Assembly (NCBI RefSeq): GCF_004366795.1
Contig: NZ_SORF01000001.1
Span: 124,001 to 188,000 of the forward strand
Source of the DNA: Alicyclobacillus sacchari
GTDB taxonomy: Bacteria; Bacillota; Bacilli; Alicyclobacillales; Alicyclobacillaceae
Reading direction: 5' to 3'
DNA: 64,000 nucleotides
Positions 43,825 through 55,033 of the stretch are shown here, piece by piece (within the stretch, counting starts at the first letter, position 1; each line of letters opens with the position of its first letter). The position numbers were made by a program, and so were the translations under genes. The notes beneath the pieces were generated by a model. It saw nothing but the letters and a program-made list of their open reading frames with translations. It searched no databases and had not been told where the DNA came from.

Positions 43825-45228
43825 TCAGTGTGTTTCATCCCCCATCCTGGATCTCCAGATCGATCCGGTTGCCACGTGAAAGAAGCGCAGTGTGTCACCT
43901 ACAAAGGATTGTGTACCGACGCAAAGAACGAGATCGTTTCCGCCCACCGAAGATATGGCACGCTCAATTGCGCGTTCGACGTCGGGAACAGACACAGCAG
44001 TCAGGCCTTGATCTCTGGTATGGCGTGCGAGATCGCGCGTATATTGCAAATGTGGATTGCTGGCCGTCGTGAAGATGAAGCCGTCTACGACCGGAGCAAG
44101 CGTGGACACGACGCCATCCGCATCTTTGTCATCGGGCAAGGATAACACGGCGACCACTCGTCCCGGCCGCTCGGCCTGGCGGCGTTCGACAAACCTGCGC
44201 ACAAAGGCCGCATTCACTGCGTGAATGGCACCATCCACAACAACCGTCGGCGATTCCCGCACGACGTGCAAACGCCCTGGTAGGATGAGATCACGGAGAT
44301 CGACATTGATGGGGGATTGGGCCTGCAGGTCACGTTGACCGCGAGACTCATCAGCAATCGCCTGCGCAGCCGCAACCAGTGCAAGACCTACATTGTCCGG
44401 ATATGGCAGCAAACCTTCATCAATGTGCGCAGAGTGCACCTTGTCTTGATGCCACGCGCGCACCAGATACATCCCCGAACGTTCGACGGGCACTACATCA
44501 ACCCGAAACGCCTCGCCGCTGTACGCAAGATTGCGCACGCGTGCCAGGTATGGCCTCATCGCAGCCATCGCTCGCGGAGCCTGCTCGCTAACAGCTACCC
44601 ATGACACGTCATCCGTAAGGATGCCCATTTTTGCAGTGACGACGTCTTCCCAAGTTGGACCCAGTCGATCCAAATGCTCTGGAAAAACGGGCGTGATGAT
44701 GGCTCCATGATGCACGATTTGATTCACATCATCGTGGCGTGCACCGCGCCCCAATTCAAATAGATTAAAGTCAGTTTGCTGCTCCATAAACCAAAGAGCC
44801 GCCATGACAGCGACAACACCAACAGGACCTATGTACTCGTCCGGCGGAATAGGAAGCTTGTCCACCACCTGCCGCACGGTCGCCGCAACGCGAACGAATT
44901 CCGATTCTGGAATCATCTCGCCATTCAGGCGAATTCGCTCCAAGAAATCCACGAGGTGCGGACTCGTAAAGAGCCCAACGCGATATCCCAGGCGTTCCAA
45001 TATCGCAGCCGTCAGAATCGCATGGGATCCCTTTCCCTTGCTGCCGGTCACGGCAATATTGTAGCCGTGTCGATCCGGGCGCCCTAATGCATCCAATGCC
45101 CGGCCCGTCCACTCCGGGTGCCGTATGTCGCGATCAAAACCGATGTGCCGTTCCTTCGGGAGCCGGCCATACGATGCAAACACAAATCGAATCGCATTTG
45201 TCACTTGTTCTGCCCATGACGACGCCAA
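43825..45228 (-). CDS. folC: Folylpolyglutamate synthase-like Mur ligase
   Basis: A 467-residue ligase of the Mur/FolC family: ATP loop VTGSKGKGSHAIL, TSPHLVDFLERIRLNGE (folate-loop region), GRLHVVRESPTVVVDGAIHAVNAA and a C-terminal domain. It adds glutamates to (dihydro)folate; the sequence is divergent, with LGRGARHD in place of the usual GGRLDATN, so a related substrate cannot be excluded. The TTG at 45228 has GAGGGG 7 nt upstream; the longest frame reaches into the leu terminator and is unlikely. Probably one transcript with the MntP-like gene. Confidence 0.85.
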   Translation of the reverse strand: MASSWAEQVTNAIRFVFASYGRLPKERHIGFDRDIRHPEWTGRALDALGRPDRHGYNIAVTGSKGKGSHAILTAAILERLGYRVGLFTSPHLVDFLERIRLNGEMIPESEFVRVAATVRQVVDKLPIPPDEYIGPVGVVAVMAALWFMEQQTDFNLFELGRGARHDDVNQIVHHGAIITPVFPEHLDRLGPTWEDVVTAKMGILTDDVSWVAVSEQAPRAMAAMRPYLARVRNLAYSGEAFRVDVVPVERSGMYLVRAWHQDKVHSAHIDEGLLPYPDNVGLALVAAAQAIADESRGQRDLQAQSPINVDLRDLILPGRLHVVRESPTVVVDGAIHAVNAAFVRRFVERRQAERPGRVVAVLSLPDDKDADGVVSTLAPVVDGFIFTTASNPHLQYTRDLARHTRDQGLTAVSVPDVERAIERAISSVGGNDLVLCVGTQSFVGDTLRFFHVATGSIWRSRMGDETH

Positions 45229-45277
45229 TGCAAAGCCCCTCACTCTCGTCGCTAGTGTACCACGGGGACAAACACAC

Positions 45278-45310
45278 GAAAATACCACCCTCGTCTGGCG
45301 AAGGTGGTAT
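45278..45310 (-). terminator. Terminator of the ilv-leu block
   Basis: ATACCACC pairs with GGTGGTAT; TTTTC follows on the minus strand, directly after leuD. Confidence 0.85.
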
Positions 45311-45336
45311 GTTGTGTAGAATCTGCTCGCAGCTAT

Positions 45337-45942
45337 TTAATACACGAATTGATACGCCTTGCGGCTCGCCTCATAGGCGCGAATGTCATCCTCATACTGC
45401 AACGTCAACCCGATGTCGTCCAACCCGTTCAGTAGCATGTAGCGCTTGTGCGGATCGACTTCGAACTGAAATCGTTGCCCACAGTCCGTCTCAATGACCT
45501 GCGCTTCTAGATCAACCGTCGCTCGCTCCCACTGACCTTTGGCATGAGTCTCTGCCAATTCTTTTCGGAGATCAGAAGGAATGACAATCGGCAAAACGCC
45601 ATTTTTAAAACAGTTGTTGAAAAAGATATCCGCAAACGATGGCGCAATGACGACGCGAAACCCATAGTCGGCGAGTGCCCACACAGCATGCTCCCGTGAC
45701 GATCCACAGCCAAAGTTCTCATCGGCGAGCAAGATGGTCGCCCCTTGGGCGCGAGCCGTATTCAGCTCAAACTCCGCATTCGGCGTCCCATCCGCTTCGT
45801 AGCGCCAATCGTAGAACAAAAATTCGCCAAATCCATCGCGTTCGATCCGCTTTAGAAACTGTTTCGGAATGATTTGATCCGTATCGACATTCAGTCGATT
45901 CATACATACCACTTTACCTTCGTGTTTTACCAAAGGTTCCAT
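45337..45942 (-). CDS. leuD: 3-isopropylmalate dehydratase, small subunit
   Basis: A 201-residue subunit with the swivel-domain motif [16 protein letters not shown] that completes the active site of isopropylmalate isomerase in leucine synthesis. It partners LeuC, encoded just upstream; its ATG overlaps the leuC stop by 1 nt (TGATG). Last gene of the block, followed by a terminator. Confidence 0.97.
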   Translation of the reverse strand: MEPLVKHEGKVVCMNRLNVDTDQIIPKQFLKRIERDGFGEFLFYDWRYEADGTPNAEFELNTARAQGATILLADENFGCGSSREHAVWALADYGFRVVIAPSFADIFFNNCFKNGVLPIVIPSDLRKELAETHAKGQWERATVDLEAQVIETDCGQRFQFEVDPHKRYMLLNGLDDIGLTLQYEDDIRAYEASRKAYQFVY

Positions 45943-47357
45943 CAGGCCGTAACTCCTTCCGATTGAAACGTGCGCACGTCTACGAAATGGCCGGCGATAG
46001 CCGCCGCAGCAGCCATTGCGGGACTGACCAAGTGCGTTCTCGCCCCACGGCCTTGACGCCCTTCAAAGTTGCGGTTTGACGTGGACGCACAACGCTCACC
46101 AGCCGGAATGATGTCGGGATTCATGCCAAGGCACATGCTGCAGCCCGGTTCGCGCCACTCAAATCCCGCGGCCAAAAAGATCTTATGCAGGCCCTCTTCC
46201 TCCGCCTGCTGTTTGACTTGCTTGGATCCTGGTACGACCATCGCGTGTACGCCAGCTGCCACCTTGCGTCCTTCGACAATCGCTGCGGCAAGACGCAAGT
46301 CTTCGATCCGCGCATTCGTACAGGAGCCAATGAATACGTGCTGGATGGGTATCTCGGATATCTTTGTGCCAGGTTCCAGCCCCATGTATTCCAAAGCCTG
46401 TCGGATGGCCCGCGCTTCTGTCTCGGTCGCCGCATCAGCTGGATCTGGCACGATCCCGTTGACACCGCCGCCCATCCCCGGGTTCGTACCCCACGTCACC
46501 TGTGGCTCAAGTGCGTTCACGTCAAATTCGATATCGAGATCAAACTGAGCATCCGCGTCAGACACAAGCGTCCTCCACTCAGTCACAGCGGCTTCCCAGG
46601 CCTCGCCCGCTGGTGCATGCTGCCTGCCCTTGACATAGGCAATGGTCGTTTCGTCGGGTGCCATCATACCAGCGCGCGCACCGAATTCAATCGACATATT
46701 GCAAATGGTCATCCGCTGTTCCATGGACAACTGCGGTATCAATGTACCTGCGTACTCGACCACGTAGCCGGTTCCGAAGTTTACACCGTATTTGGCGATG
46801 AGTCCAAGTATCACGTCTTTTGCCGTAATCCCAGACTGCAGCGAACCGTTGAGTCGGATACGCATCGTTTTGGGACGATTTTGCCACAGACATTGCGTTG
46901 CCAGGACATGTTCCACTTCGCTCGTACCGATGCCAAACGCCAATGCGCCAAACGCACCGTGTGTCGACGTATGGCTATCCCCGCATACGATGGTTTTCCC
47001 AGGGAGAGTAAGCCCCAATTCCGGGCCAATGACGTGCACAATACCCTGAAACGGACTGTCGAGTCCGGCAAGTGAGACGTTGAATTCACGACAGTTCTCC
47101 ATCAGTGTTTCGATCTGCTTTTTCGCAATTGCATCACGCACGTCGGTAGGGTTGACCGTCGGCACATTGTGATCCATCGTGGCGAACGTCTGCGCCGGTT
47201 GACGCACAGCCCGTTTTGCGAAACGCAGGCCGGCGAAAGCCTGTGGAGATGTCACTTCATGGACAAGATGCAGATCGATATAGAGCAGGGCCTGCCCATC
47301 CGGAAGTTGTTTGACCACATGTGCGTCCCATACCTTTTCAAACAACGTTTTGCCCAT
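45942..47357 (-). CDS. leuC: 3-isopropylmalate dehydratase, large subunit
   Basis: A 471-residue aconitase-family subunit that holds the 4Fe-4S cluster through Cys of FIGSCTNAR and the two Cys of GCSMCLGMN. With LeuD it isomerises 2- to 3-isopropylmalate. The ATG at 47357 lies 4 nt after the leuB stop; AAGGAGG inside the end of leuB is 13 nt upstream, rather long. The longest frame starts 9 codons earlier but would begin before that ribosome site. Confidence 0.97.
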   Translation of the reverse strand: MGKTLFEKVWDAHVVKQLPDGQALLYIDLHLVHEVTSPQAFAGLRFAKRAVRQPAQTFATMDHNVPTVNPTDVRDAIAKKQIETLMENCREFNVSLAGLDSPFQGIVHVIGPELGLTLPGKTIVCGDSHTSTHGAFGALAFGIGTSEVEHVLATQCLWQNRPKTMRIRLNGSLQSGITAKDVILGLIAKYGVNFGTGYVVEYAGTLIPQLSMEQRMTICNMSIEFGARAGMMAPDETTIAYVKGRQHAPAGEAWEAAVTEWRTLVSDADAQFDLDIEFDVNALEPQVTWGTNPGMGGGVNGIVPDPADAATETEARAIRQALEYMGLEPGTKISEIPIQHVFIGSCTNARIEDLRLAAAIVEGRKVAAGVHAMVVPGSKQVKQQAEEEGLHKIFLAAGFEWREPGCSMCLGMNPDIIPAGERCASTSNRNFEGRQGRGARTHLVSPAMAAAAAIAGHFVDVRTFQSEGVTA

Positions 47358-47361
47358 TTTC

Positions 47362-48441
47362 TTATGCCAGCCTCCTTTGTACATCGGCGCGCACCAATTG
47401 GCTCATTTCCTTCGTACCGACCCAAGCTTGGCCCGAACCAGCGAGATCGCGCGTGCGCACCCCCTGCTCAATGACAGCCAATACCGAAGCTTCGATGGCA
47501 TCAGCCGCCTCCGGATATCCGAGGGAATGACGCAACATCATCGCGACGGACAAGAACGTCGCAAGCGGATTGGCGACACCCTGCCCCGCGATATCCGGTG
47601 CCGATCCATGAACGGGCTCGTACAGCCCCGGTCCGTCGCCACCAATGCTGGCCGACGGCAACATGCCAATGGAGCCCGTGAGAATCGCAGCCTCATCGCT
47701 GAGAATATCGCCGAACATGTTCTCGGTGACGATCACGTCAAAACTGTTCGGCCGCGTTACCAACTGCATCGCCGCATTGTCGACAAGCACATGATCAACG
47801 ACGACGTCGGGATATTCTACGGACAACTCGTTGACCACTTCACGCCACATCCGGCTCGATTCGAGGACGTTCGCTTTGTCTACGGATGTCAGTTTCTTCC
47901 GGCGCGCCTGCGCCAATGTGAACGCTCGGCGCACGACACGTTCGATTTCGCCGCGAGTATAGTACAAGGTATCGACGACCGCTCGCCCTCCTTCGACGCG
48001 GGCTTTTGGCTGTCCAAAATAGAGCCCCCCCGTCAGTTCGCGGACGATGATCATATCAACGCCTTCCAGTAATTCTGGTTTCAACGGAGAAGCGAGCATC
48101 AGCCCAGGCCACGTGCGAATGGGTCTCAAGTTGGCAAACACGTTCAACCGCTTCCGGATGCCGAGCAACCCTGCCTCTGGACGTACATCCCCCGGCAAAT
48201 TGTCCCACTGCGGACCGCCGACGGCACCAAGCAGTACAGCGTCCGCCTCTAAGCACTTCGCAACTGTCTCTTCGGGCAATGGCGAGCCAGTTTGGTCATA
48301 AGCGCCACCGCCAATCAGCCCTTCGTCAAGTTCCCACTGTACCCCCAATAAAGCGGCAATCTCGACCAAGAGCTGCCGAGCCTCGGTTGTCACTTCCGTG
48401 CCGATGCCATCGCCAGGCAAAACTACGATTCGCTTCGTCAT
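47362..48441 (-). CDS. leuB: 3-isopropylmalate dehydrogenase
   Basis: A 359-residue NAD-dependent decarboxylating dehydrogenase of leucine synthesis. Motifs: [12 protein letters not shown] at the N-terminus, [10 protein letters not shown], and the NAD-site [19 protein letters not shown]. The ATG at 48441 is chosen over 48465 since the family begins directly there and AAGGA lies 11 nt upstream. It is separated from ilvC by 116 nt without a leuA gene. Confidence 0.97.
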   Translation of the reverse strand: MTKRIVVLPGDGIGTEVTTEARQLLVEIAALLGVQWELDEGLIGGGAYDQTGSPLPEETVAKCLEADAVLLGAVGGPQWDNLPGDVRPEAGLLGIRKRLNVFANLRPIRTWPGLMLASPLKPELLEGVDMIIVRELTGGLYFGQPKARVEGGRAVVDTLYYTRGEIERVVRRAFTLAQARRKKLTSVDKANVLESSRMWREVVNELSVEYPDVVVDHVLVDNAAMQLVTRPNSFDVIVTENMFGDILSDEAAILTGSIGMLPSASIGGDGPGLYEPVHGSAPDIAGQGVANPLATFLSVAMMLRHSLGYPEAADAIEASVLAVIEQGVRTRDLAGSGQAWVGTKEMSQLVRADVQRRLA

Positions 48442-48557
48442 AGTAAACACTGTCCTTATATCCATGATGAGGTGAGTTGAGAGTCATAGTAGAATTTCGC
48501 TTCACGAGCTTCCAAGAGGAAATCAGGGAAGCCGGCAACCAGCTCCCCTGGAAACGA

Positions 48558-49604
<1,047 letters not shown>

Positions 49605-49647
49605 TCATTTTTCGCGTTCTCATCACTTTTCCTGGATGGTAAAGCGC

Positions 49648-49674
49648 GCCGACAGGCTCCCGCAGCCCGTCGGC
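49648..49674 (-). other. Intercistronic hairpin ilvN-ilvC
   Basis: GCCGAC-GGCT pairs with AGCC-GTCGGC, with single-base bulges, and no T-run. It may stabilise RNA or set relative expression. Confidence 0.5.
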
Positions 49675-49682
49675 CGCATGTC

Positions 49683-50213
49683 TCAGATCGGTAGAACCTG
49701 ACTTTCATTGAGCCGTCTCAATTCGCTGACAGAGCTGGCTTCACGCGGCAGGGCCGTCAACCCAGTGCGTGCCAACTCACGAATACCATAGGGACGTAGT
49801 AAGCTGATCAAAGCCTCGATTTTATCCGCATCTCCAGTCACTTGGACGGTGACCGTATCCCGTCCGACATCGACAATGCTCGCTCGAAACGGATCGATGA
49901 GCGACGTGATGGTGGCTCTTTGGGCAATCGGACTGTTCACCTGAATCAGTGCCAGTTCCCTGGATACCATCGGCGTATCGGTCAAATCAGTGACCTTCAG
50001 AACATCAATTTGCTTGTGCAGCTGTTTCATGACCTGCTCGAGTGCCGCTTCGTCCATCTCGCTCATCACCAGTGTCATGCGTGAGACATCAGGGCTCTCA
50101 GTGATACACACCGTAAGGCTCTGAATATTAAATCCTTTACGCATGAATAAGGCCGTGATCCGATTCAATACGCCCGGTTTGTTGTGTACGAGCACGGAAA
50201 GCACAGGTGTCAT
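49683..50213 (-). CDS. ilvN: Acetolactate synthase, small regulatory subunit
   Basis: A 176-residue regulatory subunit with an N-terminal ACT domain ([26 protein letters not shown]), where valine binds in relatives, and a C-terminal half typical of IlvH/IlvN. Its ATG overlaps the ilvB stop by 4 nt (ATGA), so the subunits are made in step. The longest frame would reach 69 codons into ilvB and is not used. Confidence 0.96.
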   Translation of the reverse strand: MTPVLSVLVHNKPGVLNRITALFMRKGFNIQSLTVCITESPDVSRMTLVMSEMDEAALEQVMKQLHKQIDVLKVTDLTDTPMVSRELALIQVNSPIAQRATITSLIDPFRASIVDVGRDTVTVQVTGDADKIEALISLLRPYGIRELARTGLTALPREASSVSELRRLNESQVLPI

Positions 50214-51961
50214 GGTTTCACCCCCACCATTTGGTGAATCCCGGTGCCAGGTGCCACCATCGGAAACACATTCTCTCGCGGCTCCACGATACATTCCAGC
50301 AACCCAGGTCCAGGGCTCGCCAAGAACGCCGTCAAGGCCTCCGTTAAGCCATCGTCCTCTTGCACGCGCACCGCAGGAATACGATAGGCTTGTGCCAACA
50401 TGACAAAATCCGGTTGCCATTCGAGCAGTGATGCTGAGTATCGCTCACCATGGAATAACTCCTGCCATTGGCGAACCATACCAAGTGCTCCGTTGTTGAC
50501 GATCACGATTTTAACAGGCAACTCCATCTCCCCGATGACAGCGAGCTCCTGTTGTGTCATCTGGAATCCTGCGTCGCCAAGGATGGCGACGACTTGTTGA
50601 TCTGGCTTGCCAAAATAGGCACCAATCGCCGCGGGCAACCCAAAGCCCATCGTTCCGAGTCCCCCCGAAGTTACCCAGCGATCCGGCACCTCAAACGGGA
50701 AAAACTGTGCTGTCCACATCTGGTGTTGTCCGACATCCGTGATGACAACCGCATTGCCCGCCGTTAGCCGCGCGATTTCAGCAATCAAACGTTGGGGTTT
50801 GATAGCCGCACCATCTTGGATATACCAGTATGGGAACTGCTCTTTGGTCGCGAGCAATTCGCTCACCCACGCACCTGCGTCGGGCGACTCGACCTCTGCT
50901 GCCAACATCATGAGCAGTGCTTCGCGCACATCGCCCACGACCGGAATCTGTGTCACCACGTTCTTGCCAATCTCCGCCGGATCGATATCGACATGAGCCA
51001 CAGTGGCATGGGGCGCGAAAAAGTCAAGCTTGCCTGTCAAGCGATCGTCAAAACGAGCTCCCAAATTAATCAGGAAATCTGTTTCATGCAAGGCCTTGTT
51101 CGCAGCCGCGCTGCCGTGCATACCGCCCATTCCGAGAAACAACGGGTGACTCGCCGGAAATCCGCCCAATCCCAGCAAGGTATGAACTACTGGAAGGCGG
51201 TACCGCTCGGCGAATGCCAAAAGCTCTGCGCTCGCACCCGCATGTAAAATCCCCGCACCTGCAAGAATCACTGGTTTCTTTGCACGGGCCAATCCAGCCA
51301 TCAATTTCCGAATTTGAAGTTGATGAGGGACAACCGTGGGCTGGTAACCCGGCAACTGCGGCGGTTCGTCATACGTGAACAGAGCGGTCTCCCCAGCGAC
51401 ATCCTTCGGAATATCGATCAAAACAGGCCCTTTTCTTCCTGAATTGGCAATGTGGAACGCCTCTTTGAACACCCTTGGGATTTCGGATGCATGGCGAATT
51501 TGATAGTTGTGTTTGGTAATGGGCGTACTGATACCGATGATGGACGTCTCCTGGAATGCGTCGGTACCAATCACCGTCTTCGCCACTTGCCCCGTGATCG
51601 CGACAATAGGAATGCTATCCATCATAGCGTCAGCCAGACCTGTGACAAGGTTGGTCGCCCCCGGCCCAGATGTGGCGATCACCACACCAGGCCTCCCGGT
51701 TACGCGCGCATATCCTTCCGCCGCGTGAATCGCGCCTTGTTCGTGACGCGTCAACACGTGACGAATCCCGCACTCGTACAATGCGTCGTAAAGAGGCAGA
51801 ACGGCGCCACCCGGGTAGCCAAAAATGACGTCTACGCGTTCTCGCCGCAAGGCCTCTACGACCATGTCAGCCCCCTTCAACAACATCGCGCCATCCGTCT
51901 TGTGATTCGCCTCTCCCAACGGACGTCTCATTTCATCCGCAGGTTTTGACATACCTGGCAT
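50210..51961 (-). CDS. ilvB: Acetolactate synthase, large catalytic subunit
   Basis: A 583-residue thiamine-diphosphate enzyme. Catalytic Glu is in [14 protein letters not shown]; the ThDP/Mg2+ motif runs from [11 protein letters not shown] to [22 protein letters not shown] and the FAD-site pattern in the middle are those of anabolic enzymes. It makes 2-acetolactate for valine and leucine and acetohydroxybutyrate for isoleucine. GAGGAGG lies 7 nt before the ATG. Confidence 0.98.
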   Translation of the reverse strand: MPGMSKPADEMRRPLGEANHKTDGAMLLKGADMVVEALRRERVDVIFGYPGGAVLPLYDALYECGIRHVLTRHEQGAIHAAEGYARVTGRPGVVIATSGPGATNLVTGLADAMMDSIPIVAITGQVAKTVIGTDAFQETSIIGISTPITKHNYQIRHASEIPRVFKEAFHIANSGRKGPVLIDIPKDVAGETALFTYDEPPQLPGYQPTVVPHQLQIRKLMAGLARAKKPVILAGAGILHAGASAELLAFAERYRLPVVHTLLGLGGFPASHPLFLGMGGMHGSAAANKALHETDFLINLGARFDDRLTGKLDFFAPHATVAHVDIDPAEIGKNVVTQIPVVGDVREALLMMLAAEVESPDAGAWVSELLATKEQFPYWYIQDGAAIKPQRLIAEIARLTAGNAVVITDVGQHQMWTAQFFPFEVPDRWVTSGGLGTMGFGLPAAIGAYFGKPDQQVVAILGDAGFQMTQQELAVIGEMELPVKIVIVNNGALGMVRQWQELFHGERYSASLLEWQPDFVMLAQAYRIPAVRVQEDDGLTEALTAFLASPGPGLLECIVEPRENVFPMVAPGTGIHQMVGVKP

Positions 51962-52009
51962 CGTTTTGCCTCCTCTCCATGTGTCCCAAAATGGTAGTTG
52001 TCATCCTTT

Positions 52010-53677
52010 TCAAACTTTTAAAACTGCACCTGTGTTGGCTGAAGTAACGAGATGGGCATACCTTGCGAGATAGCCTGTAAGTTTCTCCTTGTCTGGAGGC
52101 TGATACAAGCTCCTGCGCCGCTCCAACTCGTCATCCGCAACGGCGAGATGAATGGAACGGTTGGCCAGGTCGATTTCGATCTCGTCGCCATCCTCCACCA
52201 AAGCAATGGGTCCGCCCACTCCCGCTTCGGGCGAAATGTGGCCGACACAAATGCCTCGCGTCGCCCCGGAAAACCGACCGTCCGTAATGAGTGCCACGTC
52301 GCGGCCCAATCCACGTCCGACAATCGACGATGTAGGAGCGAGCATCTCAGGCATACCGGGACCACCCTTCGGCCCTTCGTATCGAATCACCACGACATGA
52401 CCGGGTTGCACACGCCCTTCATTGATACCAGCCAAGGCCTCATCCTGCGAATTAAACACGATGGCCTTGCCCACAAAACGAGCGATGTCGGGATCGACCG
52501 CGCCAACCTTTAGGACGGCTCCGTCTGGCGCCAAATTCCCGAAGAAAATCGAAAGTCCACCCTCTTTGCTGTACGGATTGCTGGCCGGGTGAATGACCCT
52601 CTCGTCGACAATGTGCGCATCTTGTACCGCTTCGTACAAGGTTTTTCCTGACACGGTGATGCGATCTCGATGCACCGCGTCGGTGTGTTCACACAATTCG
52701 CGGATAATGGCCGAAACACCCCCGGCACGATGGACGTCTTGCATGCTGTATTCTGAGGCAGGGCTGATTTTCGCCAGATATGGCACGCGCTTTGCAATTT
52801 CATTGATATCGGCGAGGGAATAGTCGATCCCAGCCTCATGCGCAATTGCCATCAGGTGAAGAACGGTATTGGTGGACCCGCCCATTGCCATATCGAGTGC
52901 GAACGCGTCATCGATGGCCTCTCGGGTGATAATATCGCGCGGACGAATGTCTTCCTGAACCATGCGGATAAGGTGTTTCGCGGCTTCGTAAATCAATTCA
53001 TGCCGCTCTTTGGATGTGGCAACAAGCGTTCCGTTGCCAGGAAGTGCAATACCAAGCATCTCCATGATGCAGTTCATCGAGTTTGCGGTGAACATCCCGG
53101 AACACGATCCGCACGTGGGACATGCGTTTTGCTCGAGATCAAGCAAGTCGCTCTCGGAAATCGCCCCGCTTTGATAGCGACCTACCCCTTCAAACACGGA
53201 ACTTAACGACAAGGTTTGACCTGTTCGCGACTTACCTGCTTCCATCGGGCCACCGGAGACAAACACAGCGGGAACGTTGGTACGCACAGCGGCCATCAAC
53301 ATACCAGGCGTAATTTTGTCACAGTTCGGAATATAAAAGACACCGTCAAACCAGTGTGCGTTGATCATCGTCTCTGCAGAATCGGCAATCAGCTCCCGGC
53401 TAGCCAAGGAATACCGCATACCGATGTGTCCCATGGCGATCCCGTCGTCGACGCCGATGGTGTTAAACTCAAATGGGATGCCGCCTGCTTGGCGAATTGC
53501 ATCCTTGACGACCTCTGCAAATTCCTTCAGGTGGACGTGTCCCGGCACGATGTCGACGTAGGAGTTACAGACGCCAATAAACGGTTTGGGCAGGTCGGTC
53601 GGACGAACTCCTGTTGCATAGAGCAAACTGCGGTGAGGCGCCCTATCGACGCCTTTTTTGATCATGTCGCTTCGCAT
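52010..53677 (-). CDS. ilvD: Dihydroxy-acid dehydratase
   Basis: A 555-residue Fe-S enzyme for the third common step of valine and isoleucine synthesis. Cluster cysteines lie in [12 protein letters not shown] and [17 protein letters not shown], and the catalytic Ser region GRFSGATRG is intact. AGGGAG lies 9 nt before the ATG. A strong hairpin separates it from ilvE upstream, so it may have separate or partial expression. Confidence 0.98.
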   Translation of the reverse strand: MRSDMIKKGVDRAPHRSLLYATGVRPTDLPKPFIGVCNSYVDIVPGHVHLKEFAEVVKDAIRQAGGIPFEFNTIGVDDGIAMGHIGMRYSLASRELIADSAETMINAHWFDGVFYIPNCDKITPGMLMAAVRTNVPAVFVSGGPMEAGKSRTGQTLSLSSVFEGVGRYQSGAISESDLLDLEQNACPTCGSCSGMFTANSMNCIMEMLGIALPGNGTLVATSKERHELIYEAAKHLIRMVQEDIRPRDIITREAIDDAFALDMAMGGSTNTVLHLMAIAHEAGIDYSLADINEIAKRVPYLAKISPASEYSMQDVHRAGGVSAIIRELCEHTDAVHRDRITVSGKTLYEAVQDAHIVDERVIHPASNPYSKEGGLSIFFGNLAPDGAVLKVGAVDPDIARFVGKAIVFNSQDEALAGINEGRVQPGHVVVIRYEGPKGGPGMPEMLAPTSSIVGRGLGRDVALITDGRFSGATRGICVGHISPEAGVGGPIALVEDGDEIEIDLANRSIHLAVADDELERRRSLYQPPDKEKLTGYLARYAHLVTSANTGAVLKV

Positions 53678-53747
53678 GATTTGCCACTCCCTGCGATTCT
53701 ATATCTATCGAAATTTCATTATATACAAACTATTCTATTTGGAAAAC

Positions 53748-53779
53748 ATCGCACCGCCGCGATGAAGTGGCGGTGCGAT
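53748..53779 (-). terminator. Internal hairpin ilvE-ilvD, weak terminator
   Basis: ATCGCACCGCC pairs with GGCGGTGCGAT (11 bp); only GTTTTCC follows on the minus strand. Read-through to ilvD is likely; a TATAAT lies downstream at 53719-53724 but its -35 is poor. Confidence 0.55.
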
Positions 53780-53810
53780 ATATCCTTGTCACAATACACA
53801 AATGCGGTGA

Positions 53811-54683
53811 TTAGATGCGAACACCGTCCGTCCGTAGGATTTTGGTAAACGCCTCGTGAATTCGCTTCGTCACCGGACCAGGCACCCCATCGCCAACGGT
53901 TCTGCGGTCGACCGTAATAACAGGTACAATTTCGGCAGCAGTACCCGTTAAAAAGACTTCATCGGCAACATAAACATCGTGCTGCGTGAACGGCTCCTGT
54001 TTGACGGCATAGCCGAGTTCGCCAGCCAGCTCGATTACCGCCTGCCGAGTAATTCCTTCCAAAGCCCCGAGGTAAGCCGGAGGCGTGGTGAGCACACCAT
54101 CGCGCACAACGAAGATGTTTTCACCCGAGCCCTCAACGACATAACCTTCTGAATTCAGGACAATCGCTTCGCTGGCACCAGCGTTCAGTGCCTCCATCTT
54201 GATGAGAATGTTGTTCAAGTAGTTGAGAGATTTGATTTTCGGGTTCAACGAATCGCTGCGGTTGCGCCGCGTGGCCGCTGTCACGGCATGAATGCCTTGC
54301 TCGTATAGCGCCGCCGAAAACATGGCGAGCTGCTCGGCGATGATAAATACGCGTGCTCCATGGCAATTCGTAGGGCTTAGGCCCAAGTCCCCACTGCCGC
54401 GGGTGACCACGAGGCGAATGTAAGCCGATGACAATTCATTGCGACGCAACGTTTCACAGACGAGATCCGTCATCTCTTCCTGCGTATAAGGGATTTCGAG
54501 CGCGATAGACTTCGCCGAATCGTACAAGCGACGAATGTGTTGTTGCAATCGAAATACGTTTCCATCGTAAGAACGAATGCCTTCAAAAATGCCATCCCCG
54601 TACAGCAACCCGTGGTCAAACACCGAAACCTTGGCGTCGTCCCGGTTTACGAAAGCGCCGTCTAGAAAAATTTGTGATGCCAA
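53811..54683 (-). CDS. ilvE: Branched-chain amino-acid aminotransferase
   Basis: A 290-residue class IV PLP aminotransferase. The catalytic Lys is in NPKIKSLNYLNN; VFDHGLLYGDGIFEGIR, EGSGENIFVV and LTGTAAEIVPV match the IlvE/D-amino-acid-aminotransferase pattern, with the context favouring branched-chain activity. The TTG at 54683 has GAGGGG 8 nt upstream; the TTG two codons earlier is too close. First gene of the block, about 140 nt downstream of its promoter. Confidence 0.93.
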   Translation of the reverse strand: MASQIFLDGAFVNRDDAKVSVFDHGLLYGDGIFEGIRSYDGNVFRLQQHIRRLYDSAKSIALEIPYTQEEMTDLVCETLRRNELSSAYIRLVVTRGSGDLGLSPTNCHGARVFIIAEQLAMFSAALYEQGIHAVTAATRRNRSDSLNPKIKSLNYLNNILIKMEALNAGASEAIVLNSEGYVVEGSGENIFVVRDGVLTTPPAYLGALEGITRQAVIELAGELGYAVKQEPFTQHDVYVADEVFLTGTAAEIVPVITVDRRTVGDGVPGPVTKRIHEAFTKILRTDGVRI

Positions 54684-54733
54684 GTACAACGCCCCTCTTT
54701 CGCCGTTGTCAGCGAATTTCTATTTTTGACTTG

Positions 54734-54801
54734 AATTTTCAAACAATATTCCCTCAAAACGATGCTAACCTTGTGCTAATGCAGTGAAATGCTTCGTTTT
54801 G
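54734..54801 (-). promoter_or_regulatory. Leader of the ilv-leu block: CodY-like box and hairpin
   Basis: A sequence on the minus strand (54734-54748) matches the CodY box AATTTTCWGAAAATT at 12 of 15 places. Upstream of it CAAAACGA (54755-54762) pairs with TCGTTTTG (54794-54801). No T-box motif is seen. Confidence 0.4.
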
Positions 54802-54826
54802 ACAAGAATCAGACGACTTGCTGGTC

Positions 54827-54855
54827 ATTGTAGTACGGGTATGGGACCCTGTCAA
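54827..54855 (-). promoter_or_regulatory. Promoter of the ilv-leu block
   Basis: TTGACA (54850-54855) and TACAAT (54827-54832), spacer 17 nt, on the minus strand. Confidence 0.78.
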
Positions 54856-54992
54856 TTGGGAGAGAGCCCGAAGATCGCATTGAAACCGCTTACAATAAGT
54901 GCCTGAGACGCGCAAAACAGCGCTGTATCAACGTTTCTCAGGACTGGCTAAAAAATTCACAGAACGGGAAGATGGTATCGATCGATCGCGAT

Positions 54993-55018
54993 ATGAAAGG
55001 CGGGCCAATTGGCCCGCC
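54993..55018 (-). terminator. Terminator of hom
   Basis: GGCGGGCC-AATT-GGCCCGCC is a perfect 20-bp palindrome; TTTC follows on the minus strand. Confidence 0.75.
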
Positions 55019-55033
55019 GTACTCTGTGGATGT

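Noticed and set aside
46185-47075. 296-codon plus-strand frame
   Set aside because: Antisense to leuC; long only because of the base composition of that gene.
54690-54830. T-box or leader peptide before ilvE
   Set aside because: No T-box core sequence is present; the short ATG frame begins inside the -10 box and has no run of Leu, Ile or Val codons.
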